Source: Hippasteria phrygiana
Taxonomy: Eukaryota; Echinodermata; Asteroidea; Valvatida; Goniasteridae
NCBI GenBank assembly: GCA_037893225.1
Contig: JAZGUH010000731.1
Location: forward strand, 186,001-250,000
DNA length: 64,000 nucleotides
Direction: 5' to 3'
Positions 51,470 through 63,800 of this stretch are shown piece by piece. The number at the start of each line of letters is the position of its first letter. Within the stretch, counting starts at the first letter, position 1. The position numbers and the translations under genes were made by a program. The notes under the pieces were generated by a model. That model was given only the letters and a program-made list of their open reading frames with translations, had not been told where the DNA came from and searched no databases.

Positions 51470-54120
51470 CCGACGGTTGAAAACGAACGCCGTTTTTTTT
51501 CGCTATCCAACAACGCAAAACTTTGAACAGGTCAGTGGAACGATATTTCCTATAAAATAATAACCCCAAAATCCGCTGAAATGACCTAAATGTGGCTATA
51601 TATAATATGCCTGTAGGTATCGCGGTCTTGAACAAAGCGTCTAGTGATGTCCAGCACCCCCTCCCATTTCTACTTGTCCACGGCCGTTGATTTCTCCCTT
51701 TGCTGCTTTGAGTGCTTTTCCCCTCTAGAACAAATCCTGGTGACGCCCATTTTCATTGGGAATGCCATTTTTAACATGGGCCATTTTTGCCCATTAACGA
51801 CGCCGCGACAAAAACCCGAGTGAAATCGAGAAACACCGGCCTTTTTGCTAATTCTATAAATTCACAATACGACGACACCTTGTCTTTTCCAAAGGACGGG
51901 GAAACTCTGATAGCGTGTACGGTATTACCACAATCACCTTCCTGGCAAAATATCGGACAACGCGTCATTGTCCTAATTTGCTTGTCCGAGTAACGAAAGA
52001 ATAATTCAAAGCTTTTGATCATTTAAAATATAATGCCACGCTAGACTACTCGAATTAAGCAGGTGTTAGGCCTATAGGGCCTACGGTGATATTTTATTCC
52101 CATAAGCCCCAAGTGCCCGAGCTTTTATTGATGTTTTCTTGTTCTGTATGTGAATAAATCAGATCGTGCCACAATTGAATATGATCAAAGAGCAACTCAT
52201 AGTATTTTGTTTTAATGTGGATATTTTATGTAATTTGAAAATACTTTTGCGAGGTTTATCGGGGCCGTTCGGGTATAAGTGCTTTTATGAACACGATAAT
52301 TTTTGGCAATGGCTTAAAATAATTAGCCTTTAACCTCATCCCAACGCTTAACCATATTCTAAACCCCAACCTTGACCCCAACCCCATTTCTCATTCTAAT
52401 CCCCACCCTATGTTTCTCACCGTTTTGGGCATTGTTCTGCTTCATGGGGCCTATCTGAGCATGTGCAGTATAACCAATAAGTCAGATTTTCAGGAAGTGT
52501 GATGTTCACGCGACAGAACGCGCGCGAACGCCTGTTATAGCCTAGGTCTGTATAGGTGTCGTATGAATATCCAACTCCCATGAAAATCGGACTCATTTTC
52601 CCTATTATTGGTTAAACCCTCTCATGTGACTGGCCACTCTCCCAATTATCTTCACTTAGGCATGCGCAATACAACCAATGAGCCCATATTGCATAGTGAC
52701 TGAAATTCACGCTACACCTATCCTCTACCATGAAAGTAGGAAACAAATGAGATTGGCGGTGTTCAAAAGGTCGCTGGTTCAATCATGGAGGTAGTGGTTC
52801 AATTGACCTATATCGCCGTTTACGAGTTAACCACGTCCCTTAGACAACCCTATGGGAATTTTGTGTGGACATTTTTGTTTGTCTCAGATTTTGCGTGTTC
52901 CGCGTCGATTTATAATTCATATGATTGGACAGTATTTCACAAGCTGCGTTGACGCGATTCTACCGCGATAGGTCAATTCCCGCCCCTTCCATTTGTCTTT
53001 GTTTGCTTTGAAAGTTACCCTTGTGGTTTTGTCAATGATAAAAGAAACAAATTCAGTAGCATCGGTTCCGCCGTTCTATTCTTGTGATGTGGGGGCGGGA
53101 AGCGACTAGCCATCCCCCACCCCATGCCCTTTTTGTTAATTTGTTCACACACGTTTGCTGATATTTTCCAGAAAATTTTAAAAATCTTCTCCCTCAAAAT
53201 TTTCACTAAAGAAAACAGGGCCAGATCAAAGATTTTTCCACGGGGGGGAGGGTTGAAGAAAATCACACATTTCCCCCAAAAGTTAACCCCCAAAATTTTC
53301 TGTCGGTAGAATAATTTGATGGGGGGGGGGGGGGGGGGCTCTAAAGCTACCTTGGTGTTGTTTCCACCATTCAATCCCCTAGTTTTATTCTAAATGAAAG
53401 GGTTACTAAATTTGCAACTGTTAGCGTAAAAGCAAAACACAAAACAAAACAAGGCTAAATAGCAAAGACCAGGGGGGAGTGTGGGAATTCATATTTAAAG
53501 AAAAAAGAATATCAATGCTAAATAGATACAATTTTTATTTTTATTCGACCTCATTCCTGTCTCATTTTTAATCAAACTGGAACAATTACACACATCCTCC
53601 CTCAGTGTAAACCCCCCCAAAAAACAAAATGCATGTTGTGCAAAATTCAGTTGCTGAAATCTTAGTGTGGCCGCTTCATGAGAATTAAGCACACTGACAC
53701 TCTGAAAAGTCCACAAAGTACTCAAAGTGTTCGTGTGGAGAATTCTGACTGTTTAAAGAGGTCTTTGTGAAGGGGTACAGTGAAGTTTCCCTGAAAAGGT
53801 CATCAACTACACATCGCCTGCACTTTTCTGCAGTGATAACAAAAATGCCCTCTTGGAGAGGTTCATGATGGGCAAATAGTTTTTCAAGGACATTATCTCA
53901 AAATATGCGGAGGTGTGGGTGAAAAGTTAGTGCTTCCTTCTCTCCCTGCAGATTGTGGATCTCCTCAGGTCAAAGGTCAGTTTGTCTAAATATTCTAGTC
54001 CAAAGGTCGAACACTGGTGAGAATAACCGTTAGAATGATTACCATCATCTTGGTAAAATGTCATAATAGGGTGACAGATTCGAAGATGATTCAAAGTTCA
54101 TGGAATTAATTTGATCAAAA
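51470..54120. other. Intergenic with minor repeats
   Basis: No gene recognised. A fragment related to the C-run repeat of 35 kb lies at about 51645-51730. A block at 52430-52560 (GAGCATGTGCAGTATAACCA, AAGTCAGATTTTCAGG, TTCACGCGAC) recurs at 58900-58980. A G run is at 53320-53338. Confidence 0.4.
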
Positions 54121-54129
54121 CTGATCAGG

Positions 54130-54490
54130 AGGGGAGACGTGTAGATTAGGTTTGGGCAACATTTTTAGAGTGACTCCTAATCCAAGCAGGAATTGCGATT
54201 CAACTTGGGATCGACTCCAAACATTATGCACAAAATGAGCGTCAAGCAGTGTATCCTTTGAATCTGCGCAGCATTGACAAAACAGTTGGCTCCGTTAGGT
54301 GCAATCTTTTCAGGAATTAGAAATCTTTAAATCTTTTTGTTTGGTTGAGTTGGCGAGTTTCAGAAATGTCAGGCGGCGCCTGGAATCTATGCCAAGGAAG
54401 CAGGAATTAGCTACTTCAAGGAGTCGTCTCCTCAAATAATGGAATCGTGATTAGAGTAGAGTCGACACCCGCACGGAGTCGCCCAAGCCT
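54130..54490 (+). repeat. Dispersed GAGTCG-rich repeat (related to 26440-26645)
   Basis: Inverted with respect to the copy in GPATCH3 intron 3; shares GTCAGGCGGCGCCTGGAATC and TTCAAGGAGTCGTCTCCTC. It lies just downstream of MRPL16. Confidence 0.6.
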
Positions 54491-54552
54491 AGTGTAGAGC
54501 GTCTGTATCCTCTTCTCTATAATGTCCGTTGCTCAATCAGTCAACTACCAGT

Positions 54553-54848
54553 TCACCTGTACTCCCCGAACCACTTGTAGTCATACGGTCCCAGGCGGTT
54601 GGAGATCCCTAGGTGGTTCCCCAGTGCAATCTTCTCAAACGTCCAGGGATTGGCATTGTTCTCCTTCTTTACCTGCTGGGCCAACTCTCTGGCCCTCATG
54701 GTCTCGGCCGTGACCACTTCACTGCGGAAGGGCAGCTTCTTGGACACTTGGACTAGGACTGCCTTGACCTCTTCAAATTCCATCTTACCCCCGACCTCCA
54801 GGATCATTCGGTTGGCCTTGACCGGTGTGACATAGTGATCCACGTTGC
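54553..54848 (-). CDS. MRPL16: MRPL16 coding exon 5 (end of protein)
   Basis: Acceptor CTCACCAAG. Encodes [20 protein letters not shown] to [16 protein letters not shown] and [10 protein letters not shown], then TGA at 54555-54553. A possible donor ACAG|GTGAAC just before the stop could add a further exon. Confidence 0.9.
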
Positions 54849-57800
54849 CTTGGTGAGGGTAAAGAGAGAAAATAAAATTTAGATTGTAAACGCTAGTCTG
54901 TAATGCAGGGGTGGATCTATTATTTTCTTTTAGGGGGGGGGGGGGGGAGTGGATGGTGAGGTTGTAGTTACTGCAATAAATCAATGACCAACTGACCAAT
55001 GCAAATGTGATCCTAGTAAAAAATTGGGTCAAGCCAATGGAGGCAGTCAGCGACAAGCAATTTCTGTTTTTACTGATTTATTCTGTGAAGAGCAAAAATT
55101 AAAAAATCCGAGTTGGTTTTTGATTAAGAACAGTAAAGAAGCTCAAAAGAATACAGATGGCGTTTCTCTAATTTAAATAATTCATATAGGTATACAAAAA
55201 AGTCATGAAATTAAAAACAACGAGGGTGGGGGGGGCGGGGGGGCTTAAACTAAAAAAAATCATGACCATCACACAAGTATCAATAGAAAATACTGAAATC
55301 AATTATTGCAGTTGTTGGGAAAATAAAAGAAATGTGTATTTATGATTTCTTTTCTCGGATAGAGGTCGGGGAGGGGGAGGCTTAAGGATGTGCAGAAAGC
55401 TATATACACAAAGATTTAAAATGCTCCATTTTTTTCGGAGGATGTTTGTAATTTATTCATGTACAGGAGAGGGAGAAGGCTTCACAAACATCCCTAGAAA
55501 TCAACCCACGCTTGCTTTGATAGAACCACTGACAAAATGATTTAGGGCTGTTCCGAAGATAGAGAATATTCAAATATTCGATCATCAACCGAATATTCGA
55601 ATAGCTTTTTGCCGGTTCGAATATTAAAAAAATATATATATGCATGTACAGATACGACTCTGATGCTATTTTAATAGAAAAGTTACGGTGCTTAGCATGT
55701 CAATTGCCGTATTTTTGTGTGGACAGAGGTTTATTGTTCCCGACCGTAAAACCCTTGACACTTCTAAAATAATTATTGCAAAAACTCGGGCTGGATTCTG
55801 GTTTCTTGTTATCAGAACGTTATACGTACTCGTAATTATCTTGATACACTGCAAAAAATGTCGGGTGGTCTATAATATTGATCGCCGAATGTAAAACACC
55901 GGTGTGCTTTGCGTGCAACTTTTTATCAGCGCAGCATGCAGTAGACGCCTGAAAGACTTGATCGGCAAGTATCGAATATGCGGTGCTGCAATTTATTTTG
56001 CTAGGAATTTTGGTTTTTGGATTGTGAGCATGTTCAAGCTCTTATCACTACAAAAAGGAACAATTAAATACATATTCAGTTCAACTTGTTTTCACACATA
56101 ACCATATCTTACAACAATATTAGAGCGGCATGCTTGTTTTTTTCCAGTCATTTGAGTATTACAAGAAAGTAGTGGTTTTCAATTCTTTAACCCTAACTCC
56201 CTACATCATTTTCCTACATGTAACCTGAATACTCCATATCCTCCCGATTCCAAATTCCTCCTTTTGTTACTGGGGACCACTGCCTGAATCCTGCAAAATC
56301 CTCCAGTGAGTTTTGGATAAACACCCCAATAATCTCAATCCTCCAAAATCATCCAGTATCAGATTGGGCTTGATGACATGGATCCTCCATTTTCCTCCAG
56401 AGGCAAAATCATCTTATGCCCTCAATCCTGAAAAATCCTCCGATGCTTCAACTTCCAAAGACCCTCAATCCTCAAAATTCCTCCATTTGGCAAAGAGGAT
56501 TTTGGAGGATTTGGAGGGTTAAAAATCTTTCCTTCATACAAGAGGGTGCTATACATTTTGGTATTCACAAGAACTGCACAGGGACCGATTTCTCAATACC
56601 AATTTCATCTGAACTGTTAAAGGTAATACACACCATTTGCAAACATCAAAAAACCAAACTACTGAATTATTATGAAATACCTTACTTGACTGTAAGTAAA
56701 TAATAGTCTCAAGCATCCTGTGAAATCATGGCACCTGGTGTGCTGTCATTTTCAAGAAAAGTGGAATTCTTGTATAAATTTCCAGCGATTGTCGGCTGAC
56801 CATCGTTGGAAATAGTCTAGTTCCCCGACTCGATAATTCCCTGCCGTCTATAAATTGCTCCGTTTTGTCTGAAATAGGGTCAGGGAACTAGACTACAGAA
56901 ACAGCATCCCCCCCCCCTTCCTGGTGGCAGGAGACATGCCGGTCCTTTTTGCTAGTTCTGAGCATGTGCGTGTGGTTCTGAGCATGCGCACGACTGGTGA
57001 CAACAATGAAAAAGGACCGGTATGTCTGCTGCCACCAGCATCTAAAAATCTCCCATTGCGCGGTCCCTTTAAAAAGGAGAACCCGAGCAATTCAATTGAT
57101 TTGCAATCAATATCTTTCAGAAAAAGCTTGCCATTCACCAAGAAATTAAAGGGGTACCTGGCAGGTACGTATGGATTAACACTGTGCCCCAGCAATTTGA
57201 CTTAGTGTTGGCATCAGAGCTTCATGTGAATTATTCAATCGGCATACCCCTTTAAACCTCCCGAACATCTGACCCATTTTTTGTCAAGGCTGGCCATTTC
57301 CCTGCATTGATCGCAGAGTCGTTTGGAGTTGTTTTGATTGAGACAAGAATGCGCCCCAAGCCTTTGACACAGTTTTAATGGAAAAACGCAGGAATCTACT
57401 AATGGAAAATTAAGTCCAACAAATAACGCATTCCTAAAATCAAATCCAATTTCAAAACTGGACTGGCATCCATTTAATAGCATTGGCAAGCGTCCAATTT
57501 GAAACATTAAGCCTCTCTGTGTAAGAGAGCAATTTCACAAAATGTTGAAGTGAGGCAAAAAAAAACATCTTGCTGCTACATATTTTGAAAATCCTACCAC
57601 AGGAGTAAACTGTAAGGGTTTGGAAATTTTTGTTTTCAGTGGAATTTGAATCCAACTCACTTGTTTTATGTGTTCTCCTTGACTTTTCGACAAGAGACAG
57701 GGGCTCAGAGATTTATTTAAGAGCTACACAAAAATTAATTTAGCTGATGTAGCAAGAACTACTGAACCAAGTGCAAAGTTCTGAAAAATTATCCCCTTTC

Positions 57801-60800
57801 CACGGAGAACTTTCTGCACAGATGAGCAAGAAATATTTCTACATTTTTTTATGCTGTTAGAAAAATAAAATTTCTTTGAAATTTCACAAATTAAAAAAGT
57901 TACATACAATGTATATGTAATCCTGTTTAATTTCACAAAGTGACACATTTTATTTGCAGGCACGCAACTTGGAATTAACAAAAAACGAGGAAATTCCAAT
58001 CTTTACAAGACTTTGTACAGTGTTTTTCAATATTCAATGGCATAAGTGTGAAGTAAAAAGGAAATCAGCTGATCTGAGGAAAAGTTGCATGCCTGTGTTT
58101 AAAAAAAGCAGGGGAAGGTACAAATGTATGTCAGGCAGGAGATGGGAAAGGGGGGTAGGGGGGCATAGGGTAGGGGGGACAGGACCTGCTACTCTTTGAC
58201 CAGACCCAAGTAGTGATGCTACTGTCTGTACCAGTGAATGAGTCGGGGTGAATTTGTTTGTGGTAGTGGGTTGGGATAAACGCTTCTTACCCTTTCCCCC
58301 GCCCATTCGTTGGCCCTGCCCCTTCTTGGTGATTGGTTTTATGGGCGGTTCCACTCTCCACCTGGCGTACATCCTGTTAGGATCCAGGGCACGATTGATC
58401 GTCAGTCGCATCATTTCAAAATGACCATGACGCAGATAGCCACCACTTCTTGCCTGCAATAAAAACACCACACAAAACTTAGTACAGAAGGTTTGCGGCA
58501 TCACCATGTAAATTGATCTCTTTTGAGTTGTGTAGTTCTGAGAAGGACCGATTGTTTTTAACTCGACGTTTTGAACAGTATGCTCTGTTCGTCATCAGGA
58601 GAATGTTCGACTGTTCGTCATCATACAAAACTTTTCAAAAAGAATTCTCGATCACACAAACTTCAGAAAAGAGTAAAAGAATGTTCAGTCAACATCTATA
58701 TAGTTTTATGTTGTCAGTTACAATTTATGGTGGCACATTTTTTTTTCATATGGCCCTGCTAAATCCAACAATTTCCTAAAAAACTGAAATGAGAAGCCTG
58801 CTAAATACAACCAAATCCAAATCCTATCCTAAACCCTAACCCCAATCCTAACCCTATTTCTCACCCTAATCCCCACCCTCACCCTCACCCTCACTGTTTT
58901 GGTGTGTGGGGGCCTACTGAGCATGTGCAGTATAACCAACAAGTCAGATTTTCAGGGAGTCAGATATTCACGCGACGTCAACACCGGTCCCAAAAAGGGT
59001 TTCAGTATTTCTCAGACTCAGCTTTTTGATTCCATCAGTCTTACCACAATGCCATACTGGCCCAGTTTGAGTTTATTGGCAACCTCGGAGGGCCCCCTGA
59101 TCTGGATCAATCCCTTGAACACCTTCTTGTAGCGTGTGGCCTTGGGCACCTTGTTGTAGAATTTCAGCTTGGGCTTGTCCGGTATGTTCACATCTGTGGG
59201 AAAGAGACCATGGGGTAAAACAACATATGCATGCAAAGCTCCTGTAGGTAGGTCAACTGCTGACTGGAAGTCAGCTGGACAATGTCCGGGATGCATGACG
59301 ATGCAGCTCATTTTATTCATTTGGTACATTGGTGACCTGGCAACAGGGCTGTGGTAGAGTCCCAATCCAAGTCCGATGCCAAAACAGTGAAACAGTGCAC
59401 AAGTAGGGGTGTGCATTTACGGGTAGTACAGGAATCGGGTACCCGATTGAAACAAAAACCATGGGTACCCAGGTAACCATTAACCCCATGAGTACGGTAT
59501 TTTAAGGGAAGACGTCGGGGTGCCGCGGCGGCTCTGGCAGCTAAGCGAACCGCTACAATAATGTGTTTGGGCAGTCAAGCGTAACATATACACAATAATC
59601 CAACAATGGATTGAAACTGCACAAACAGCGGCCAATGGCGTCATCCGGCCTGGTGGCACAGTTTAATCCAACAATGGATTGCAACTGCACAAACGGCGGC
59701 CAATGGCGTCATCCGGCCTGGTGGCACTGTTTAATCCAACAATGGATTGCAACTGCACAAACAGCGGCCAATGGCGTCATCCGGCCTGGTGGCACTGTTT
59801 AATCCAACAATGGATTGCAACTGCACAAACAGCGGCCAATGGCGTCATCCGGCCTGGTGGCACTGTTTAATCCAACAATGGATTGAAACTGCACAAACAG
59901 CGGCCAATGGCGTCATCTGGCCTGGTGGCACTGTTTTTTTTGCGCCATATGGCATCATCCGTGAGCAAGGGGTTAAAGAACGCCAATCCCAAAAATTAAA
60001 TCAAGATGTATCAAGTGTATCAAGTGAGCTCTATATCTTTACGGTGTAAATTGCATTTTCGCAAGAGTCATCAACATTAATCTGTTTTGTTTTTCTATGT
60101 AGATGTACCCTGGTTTTCATTTTGAAAATTCCCCACAAATGACATTCAAAAACATTCTTTTTTTACTAAGTTAATTCGGTTATCATGGTTATGGGTACTC
60201 GATTCCATAATCTGGAACTGGTTCCTGACATTAGCAGTCGAGTACTTAAGTCCATTAGCAAGGAATCCGAAATTCAAATAACGAGCTGAAATCCAGATGT
60301 GACTACAGCTAATGTAGACTTGAAGCTGGATTCTAAAATACAATTAAAAACAATATTATGGTCCTACTCCTAGAGTAATGGCTGGACTCGGCAAGACCAG
60401 ACTCCGCCGAGTCCGGGCATGCTTCTAAGACCATTATGAAATGCAGGATGGGGGGTACAGTGCCAGAGAGGAAGATGGCAGGAGAGGGTCAAAATTTAGT
60501 GCAAAAAAAAAAGACCTGCTGGAATTGTATAATTTTAGCCAAAAGCGCATTTTGCCATTTTCTCAATAGTACAAATATGGAATAATTAATCTCATAATTA
60601 TAATTTTGGCTGAAATTAGTACACCAATGAGCACATACATGTAACAATGTTAGACAGAATCAGCCTCTGATCCTTTTTTCATTTTGCCAGTGTCGCACAA
60701 AACAATTTGGAAAAAAACCTCAAATTTTCACTGAAACATTTTCAGTGATGGACCGCAAACAGTTAGGCAAAAATTGTCAGCTAATTAATATGCTTATTGA

Positions 60801-62976
60801 CTGCTCTGCCTAAACTAAATAAGGTAGAGCTGTGAAACTTTCAGGGTATAGAGATATTTGGGTCATGCACATTGGGATGTGGTGCCAGCAGAGAGGGAGA
60901 TGGCAGGTAGCAAAAAAACAACAGTTACAAATCTCTTCTCATCAATGGACACTTTCCTATGCCATCTGGGCAAATTGTCAAAAAGTTAAGAACATACCAT
61001 CAAATGTTTCAATTGGTGTTAAGTTCTTCAGTGATGCTGTAGGAACAAAAGCTGTTTTGGTTGCCTTATAGAGAAACTCTGAAATGTTCAAAAGAAAAAA
61101 CACAAAGTTTCAAGAAGTGGGTGTTAAATATCATATTTCATCATATGTGGGTGCTATAGGAAACTCCAATTGACTCGACAACCTGTGACCTCTTTTGGCC
61201 CAAAATGTTGTGTCGCGAACTAGTTTGCCTCACCACAGCCCATCGGCTTATAGATATGAGTTGTTTGTTTGTTTGTTTGTGTCAATCATCCCACACCTTG
61301 GAGACCCGCCAGATTGGATTCTTCACCAGCTGATCAACTGCACAGCAAAAAAAACATCACCGCCGCAAATTTTACCAATTTCTGATTACAACCACGCAAG
61401 TAGTATAGTGTACTTTACCCCAAATGAATGCCTATTGGCATGATAGGACGTTAGAGTTAATTAAATGTATATTTCCAACAATATTTTCACCCTGAAATTC
61501 TAATGAAATCCCGGAAAGAGTTCCATATATACATACGGCCATCACTTATTTTCCCTTAATATGACTTAAAAACTACCAAAAAGTGTAAATCTGATGAAGA
61601 AACACAAATTTAGGAGTGAACAAATTTCAACTTTTTCTTTGAAAATACTTTCGTTTTTTCAAATTCATGTTTAATTCCCCAAAATACAAAAAATACAGCC
61701 GCAGCGGCAGAGCCATTGCCAAATGTTAATTTTTATTTCTTTAGGCCAGATATTAAATAGGAAGTATATCCCTTTCAATTAACCCTAACTCCCTACATCA
61801 TATTCTCCCCATGTAACCTGAATCCTCCAACATCCTCTGATTTCAAAGTGTTAAAACCCCCATATAACCTGAATCCTCAAAAATCCTCTTTATGGGGACC
61901 ATAGCATGAATCCTCCAAAATCCTCCAGGGTTTATTTGCATACCCCTAGTAACCTCAATCCTCCAAAATCCTCATGTATCACATTGAGCCTGATAACCTG
62001 GATCCTCCATATTCCTGCAGGGGCAAAAAAACCTAGTAACCTCAATCCTGCAAAATCCTCCGATGCATCAACTTCCAAGTGCCCTCAATCCTCCAAATTC
62101 CTCCATTTTGCAAAGAGGATTTTGGAGGATTTGGGAAGGTTAGGGTTAAAAAAAAGTACGCAGATCCATGAAATTTTTTAATTGCTTCAATTCTTTTAAA
62201 TAAGAAAGAAAAGAAAATTTGAAATAAAATGATGGGTCAATATGGTCATGATAGGTTAACCCTATAGGGCCTATGCAAAGTTATGGATTTAAATTGTTGG
62301 TAATTTTGGAGGACAATTTCAGTTAAAAAGTTGTGACCTTATTGCTAAATTGCTAAATTGTTTAATTCAACATTTGAGCCTCATTTATTTCTTATCAATT
62401 TGTTATACTTATTATAAATATAAAAATAATTTTATGAGTAATTTAAAATAGTAACAATTAACAAACACCAGTTATTTGCCAATAAATGATAACAACTAAA
62501 TAAAAACAAATTATAAGCCAGTCACAGCGTTGACAGAAAATTGGGCGTCATTCCAAATTCAGTGACACCAAAAAAAAAAAGGAAAGAGTTCCATATCCGG
62601 ACATCACTTATTTTCCCTTAATATGACTTAAAAACTACCAGAAAGTATAAAGAAACACGTAATAGGAGGGAAAATTTTTCAACTTATTCTTTGAAAATAC
62701 TTTGACTTTTTCTGTCATGGCCCATAGACTTTGTGCACGAGGTATAAATAAGTGATGTCCGGATATGGAACTCTTTCCGAAATTCGAGCTAACGTTAGTC
62801 CGAATACCGCAGTAAAGTAGGCTATCGCCTTTTTTAAACATGATCTGGCGACTCACCAGAAATGTTAAAAAAGGCAAGGTCCAAAACATTCAAAACAGCT
62901 TACCTTTATTGTTTGCACTTGCCCCTAAATTTGCATTGAAAAGCCCTCTCATGGACTTTTGAAGTATATTTGTCAT
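54553..62976 (-). CDS. MRPL16: Mitochondrial large-subunit ribosomal protein L16 (uL16m), five coding exons
   Basis: Coding exons on the minus strand: 62976-62904, 61078-60998, 59193-59045, 58453-58291 and 54848-54553. Phases fit and give 253 residues (human 251). The family layout is clear: a poorly conserved N-terminal mitochondrial targeting region, [93 protein letters not shown] and [16 protein letters not shown]. The GGGKG and GQRMGGGKG loop corresponds to the region of bacterial L16 that reaches towards the peptidyl-transferase centre and tRNA binding area. The C terminus stops a few residues earlier than in human (after FGEYR). Introns contain several MITEs and a 68-bp tandem array. 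Confidence 0.93.
54900..56180. other. MRPL16 intron 4, first part
   Basis: AT-rich with a G run at 54933-54948. AATATTCGAATA-like short repeats occur at about 55568-55625. No gene seen. Confidence 0.4.
56185..56530 (+). mobile_element. AATCCTCCAAAATCC-type repeat, copy 1
   Basis: Starts TTAACCCTAACTCCCTACAT and ends GGAGGATTTGGAGGGTTAA (inverted ends) around many copies of CCTCCAAAATCCTCC-like words. Very similar to 61775-62150. Confidence 0.65.
56655..56905 (+). repeat. Dispersed repeat, copy 3 of 3
   Basis: ATTATGAAATACCTTACTTG, CTGTGAAATCATGGCACCTG, GGAAATAGTCTAGTTCCC and GGGTCAGGGAACTAGACTAC. The last two blocks form an inverted pair. See 21537-21745 and 51197-51350. Confidence 0.65.
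56920..57038. mobile_element. 119-bp hairpin element
   Basis: CTGGTGGCAGGAGACATGCC... pairs with ...GGTATGTCTGCTGCCACCAG through 30-base arms around a loop holding two CTGAGCATG-CGCACG-like repeats. Confidence 0.7.
57040..58290. other. MRPL16 intron 4, last part, nothing recognised
   Basis: No further exon or clear repeat seen. Confidence 0.4.
58291..58453 (-). CDS. MRPL16: MRPL16 coding exon 4
   Basis: Acceptor TTTTATTGCAG. Encodes [20 protein letters not shown] and the [17 protein letters not shown] loop; donor AAAGG|GTAAGA... in phase 1. Confidence 0.93.
58860..58985 (+). repeat. Dispersed repeat (related to 52430-52560)
   Basis: CTCACCCTAATCCCCACCCT repeats followed by GAGCATGTGCAGTATAACCA and CACGCGAC, in the same order as at 52.4 kb. 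Confidence 0.6.
59045..59193 (-). CDS. MRPL16: MRPL16 coding exon 3
   Basis: Acceptor TTTCCCACAG. Encodes [20 protein letters not shown] and [19 protein letters not shown]; donor GTG|GTAAGA in phase 0. Confidence 0.92.
59598..59937 (+). repeat. 68-bp tandem repeat, five copies
   Basis: Unit begins AATCCAACAATGGATTG and contains GCGGCCAATGGCGTCATCC; copies start near 59600, 59667, 59735, 59803 and 59871 with only one to three differences each. In MRPL16 intron 2. Confidence 0.95.
59940..60990. other. MRPL16 intron 2, rest
   Basis: No coding signal or clear repeat. Confidence 0.35.
60998..61078 (-). CDS. MRPL16: MRPL16 coding exon 2 (81 bp)
   Basis: Acceptor ACATTTCAG, donor GATG|GTATGT. Encodes [20 protein letters not shown], little conserved, assigned by phase and position. 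Confidence 0.75.
61513..61700 (+). mobile_element. Partial MITE with GGAAAGAGTTCCATAT end
   Basis: Shares GGAAAGAGTTCCATAT, CCATCACTTATTTTCCC, AATATGACTTAAAAACTACC with the complete copy at 62581-62779; the right end is lost. Confidence 0.6.
61775..62155 (+). mobile_element. AATCCTCCAAAATCC-type repeat, copy 2
   Basis: Inverted ends TTAACCCTAACTCCCTAC / GGTTAGGGTTAAA around CCTCCAAAATCCTC words; matches 56185-56530 in the same orientation. Lies in MRPL16 intron 1. Confidence 0.7.
62581..62779. mobile_element. 199-bp MITE with perfect 30-bp inverted ends
   Basis: GGAAAGAGTTCCATATCCGG at the left end and CCGGATATGGAACTCTTTCC at the right are exact complements, and the match extends for 30 bases. 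In MRPL16 intron 1. Confidence 0.8.
62904..62976 (-). CDS. MRPL16: MRPL16 coding exon 1
   Basis: ATG in context GTCATGACA; encodes [19 protein letters not shown], an Arg/Lys/Ser-containing lead consistent with mitochondrial import. Donor AAAG|GTAAGC. Confidence 0.75.
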
Positions 62977-62979
62977 GAC

Positions 62980-63612
62980 TGTAGCATTTGTTTTCCCTAA
63001 GCTCTGAGTCTGAGATTCAGCAAAAGCTCAAACTAAGTCAAAGAAGCTCAAACTAAGTAATGAATGCACCGGTAATTATGCACCGAAGAAGAATGCACGG
63101 CTCTGCAATTCCCTAGTCTGTCGACAATTTCCAGCGAAGAAAGATATCATTGATCCTGGGAACTAGACTTTAATTTTCTATCACTTAATTTCGGATACTT
63201 TTAGAACTTCATAAACTTGTTCTAGTCCGTCTGCTGTGCCAAAAACGTCATTGAAGTTGAAAACTGTTACCAAAAAAATGAACCTCTTTTTATTAAAGCG
63301 ACACATGAGTAAATAAAATGTACAAGTTTTCCATATACGTGTTAAATTCAATCAGAATGGGCGTTCGCGTAACATGACGTCAGCAATTTTATCCCGAATA
63401 ACTTTTGACCTTATTTGTTTGAACTCGACCGACTCTAGCTAGCTAGCTAGCTCTGCTGCATGCAATGGTTTTTTCCATAGAGTTATGATGAGTATCCGAA
63501 CAGTGGACAAGTATGGCGGCGCCCATGGATAGCTCAGCTGGGCGAAATCGCTGTTAAAAATGGCCTTGTCTCTCAAAACATCTGAGCCATAAAGGGTTCC
63601 ATTTTTAACATC
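62980..63612. promoter_or_regulatory. Upstream region of MRPL16, possible shared promoter
   Basis: About 630 bases between the MRPL16 start (minus strand) and the next candidate start on the plus strand. A fragment with GGGAACTAGACT is at 63160-63172. TAGC repeat at 63438-63452. No specific element can be named. Confidence 0.3.
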
Positions 63613-63655
63613 ATGAAGCTCTGCAAGCTGTGGGTTCACCAGAAAGGTTTTAGCG
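63613..63655 (+). CDS. Possible first coding exon of an unidentified gene
   Basis: ATG with A at -3 (ACATCATGAAG) opens MKLCKLWVHQKGFS and meets a strong donor AGCG|GTAAGT. It lies head-to-head with MRPL16 next to a CAAGTATGGCGGCG start-site-like sequence (63510-63523). Downstream exons would lie outside the window. No family recognised. Confidence 0.3.
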
Positions 63656-63672
63656 GTAAGTATGCAGGGTTC

Positions 63673-63800
63673 CAGTGGCGGATCTACGGGGGGGGTTTTG
63701 GGGGTTTAAACCCCCCCCCTTGGGCTGATAAAAAAAAAAAAATAACCAGTGTCGGGTGTCGAAAAATCGGCACGCTGGGGTGTGTAGGCGGTTGTCGGTC
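63673..63800 (-). mobile_element. Truncated copy of the MITE at 44821-45007
   Basis: CAGTGGCGGATCTACGGGG, a TTTAAACCCC block and AACCAGTGTCGGGTGTCG match the 44.8 kb element in reverse order; the far end is replaced by the minisatellite. Confidence 0.75.
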
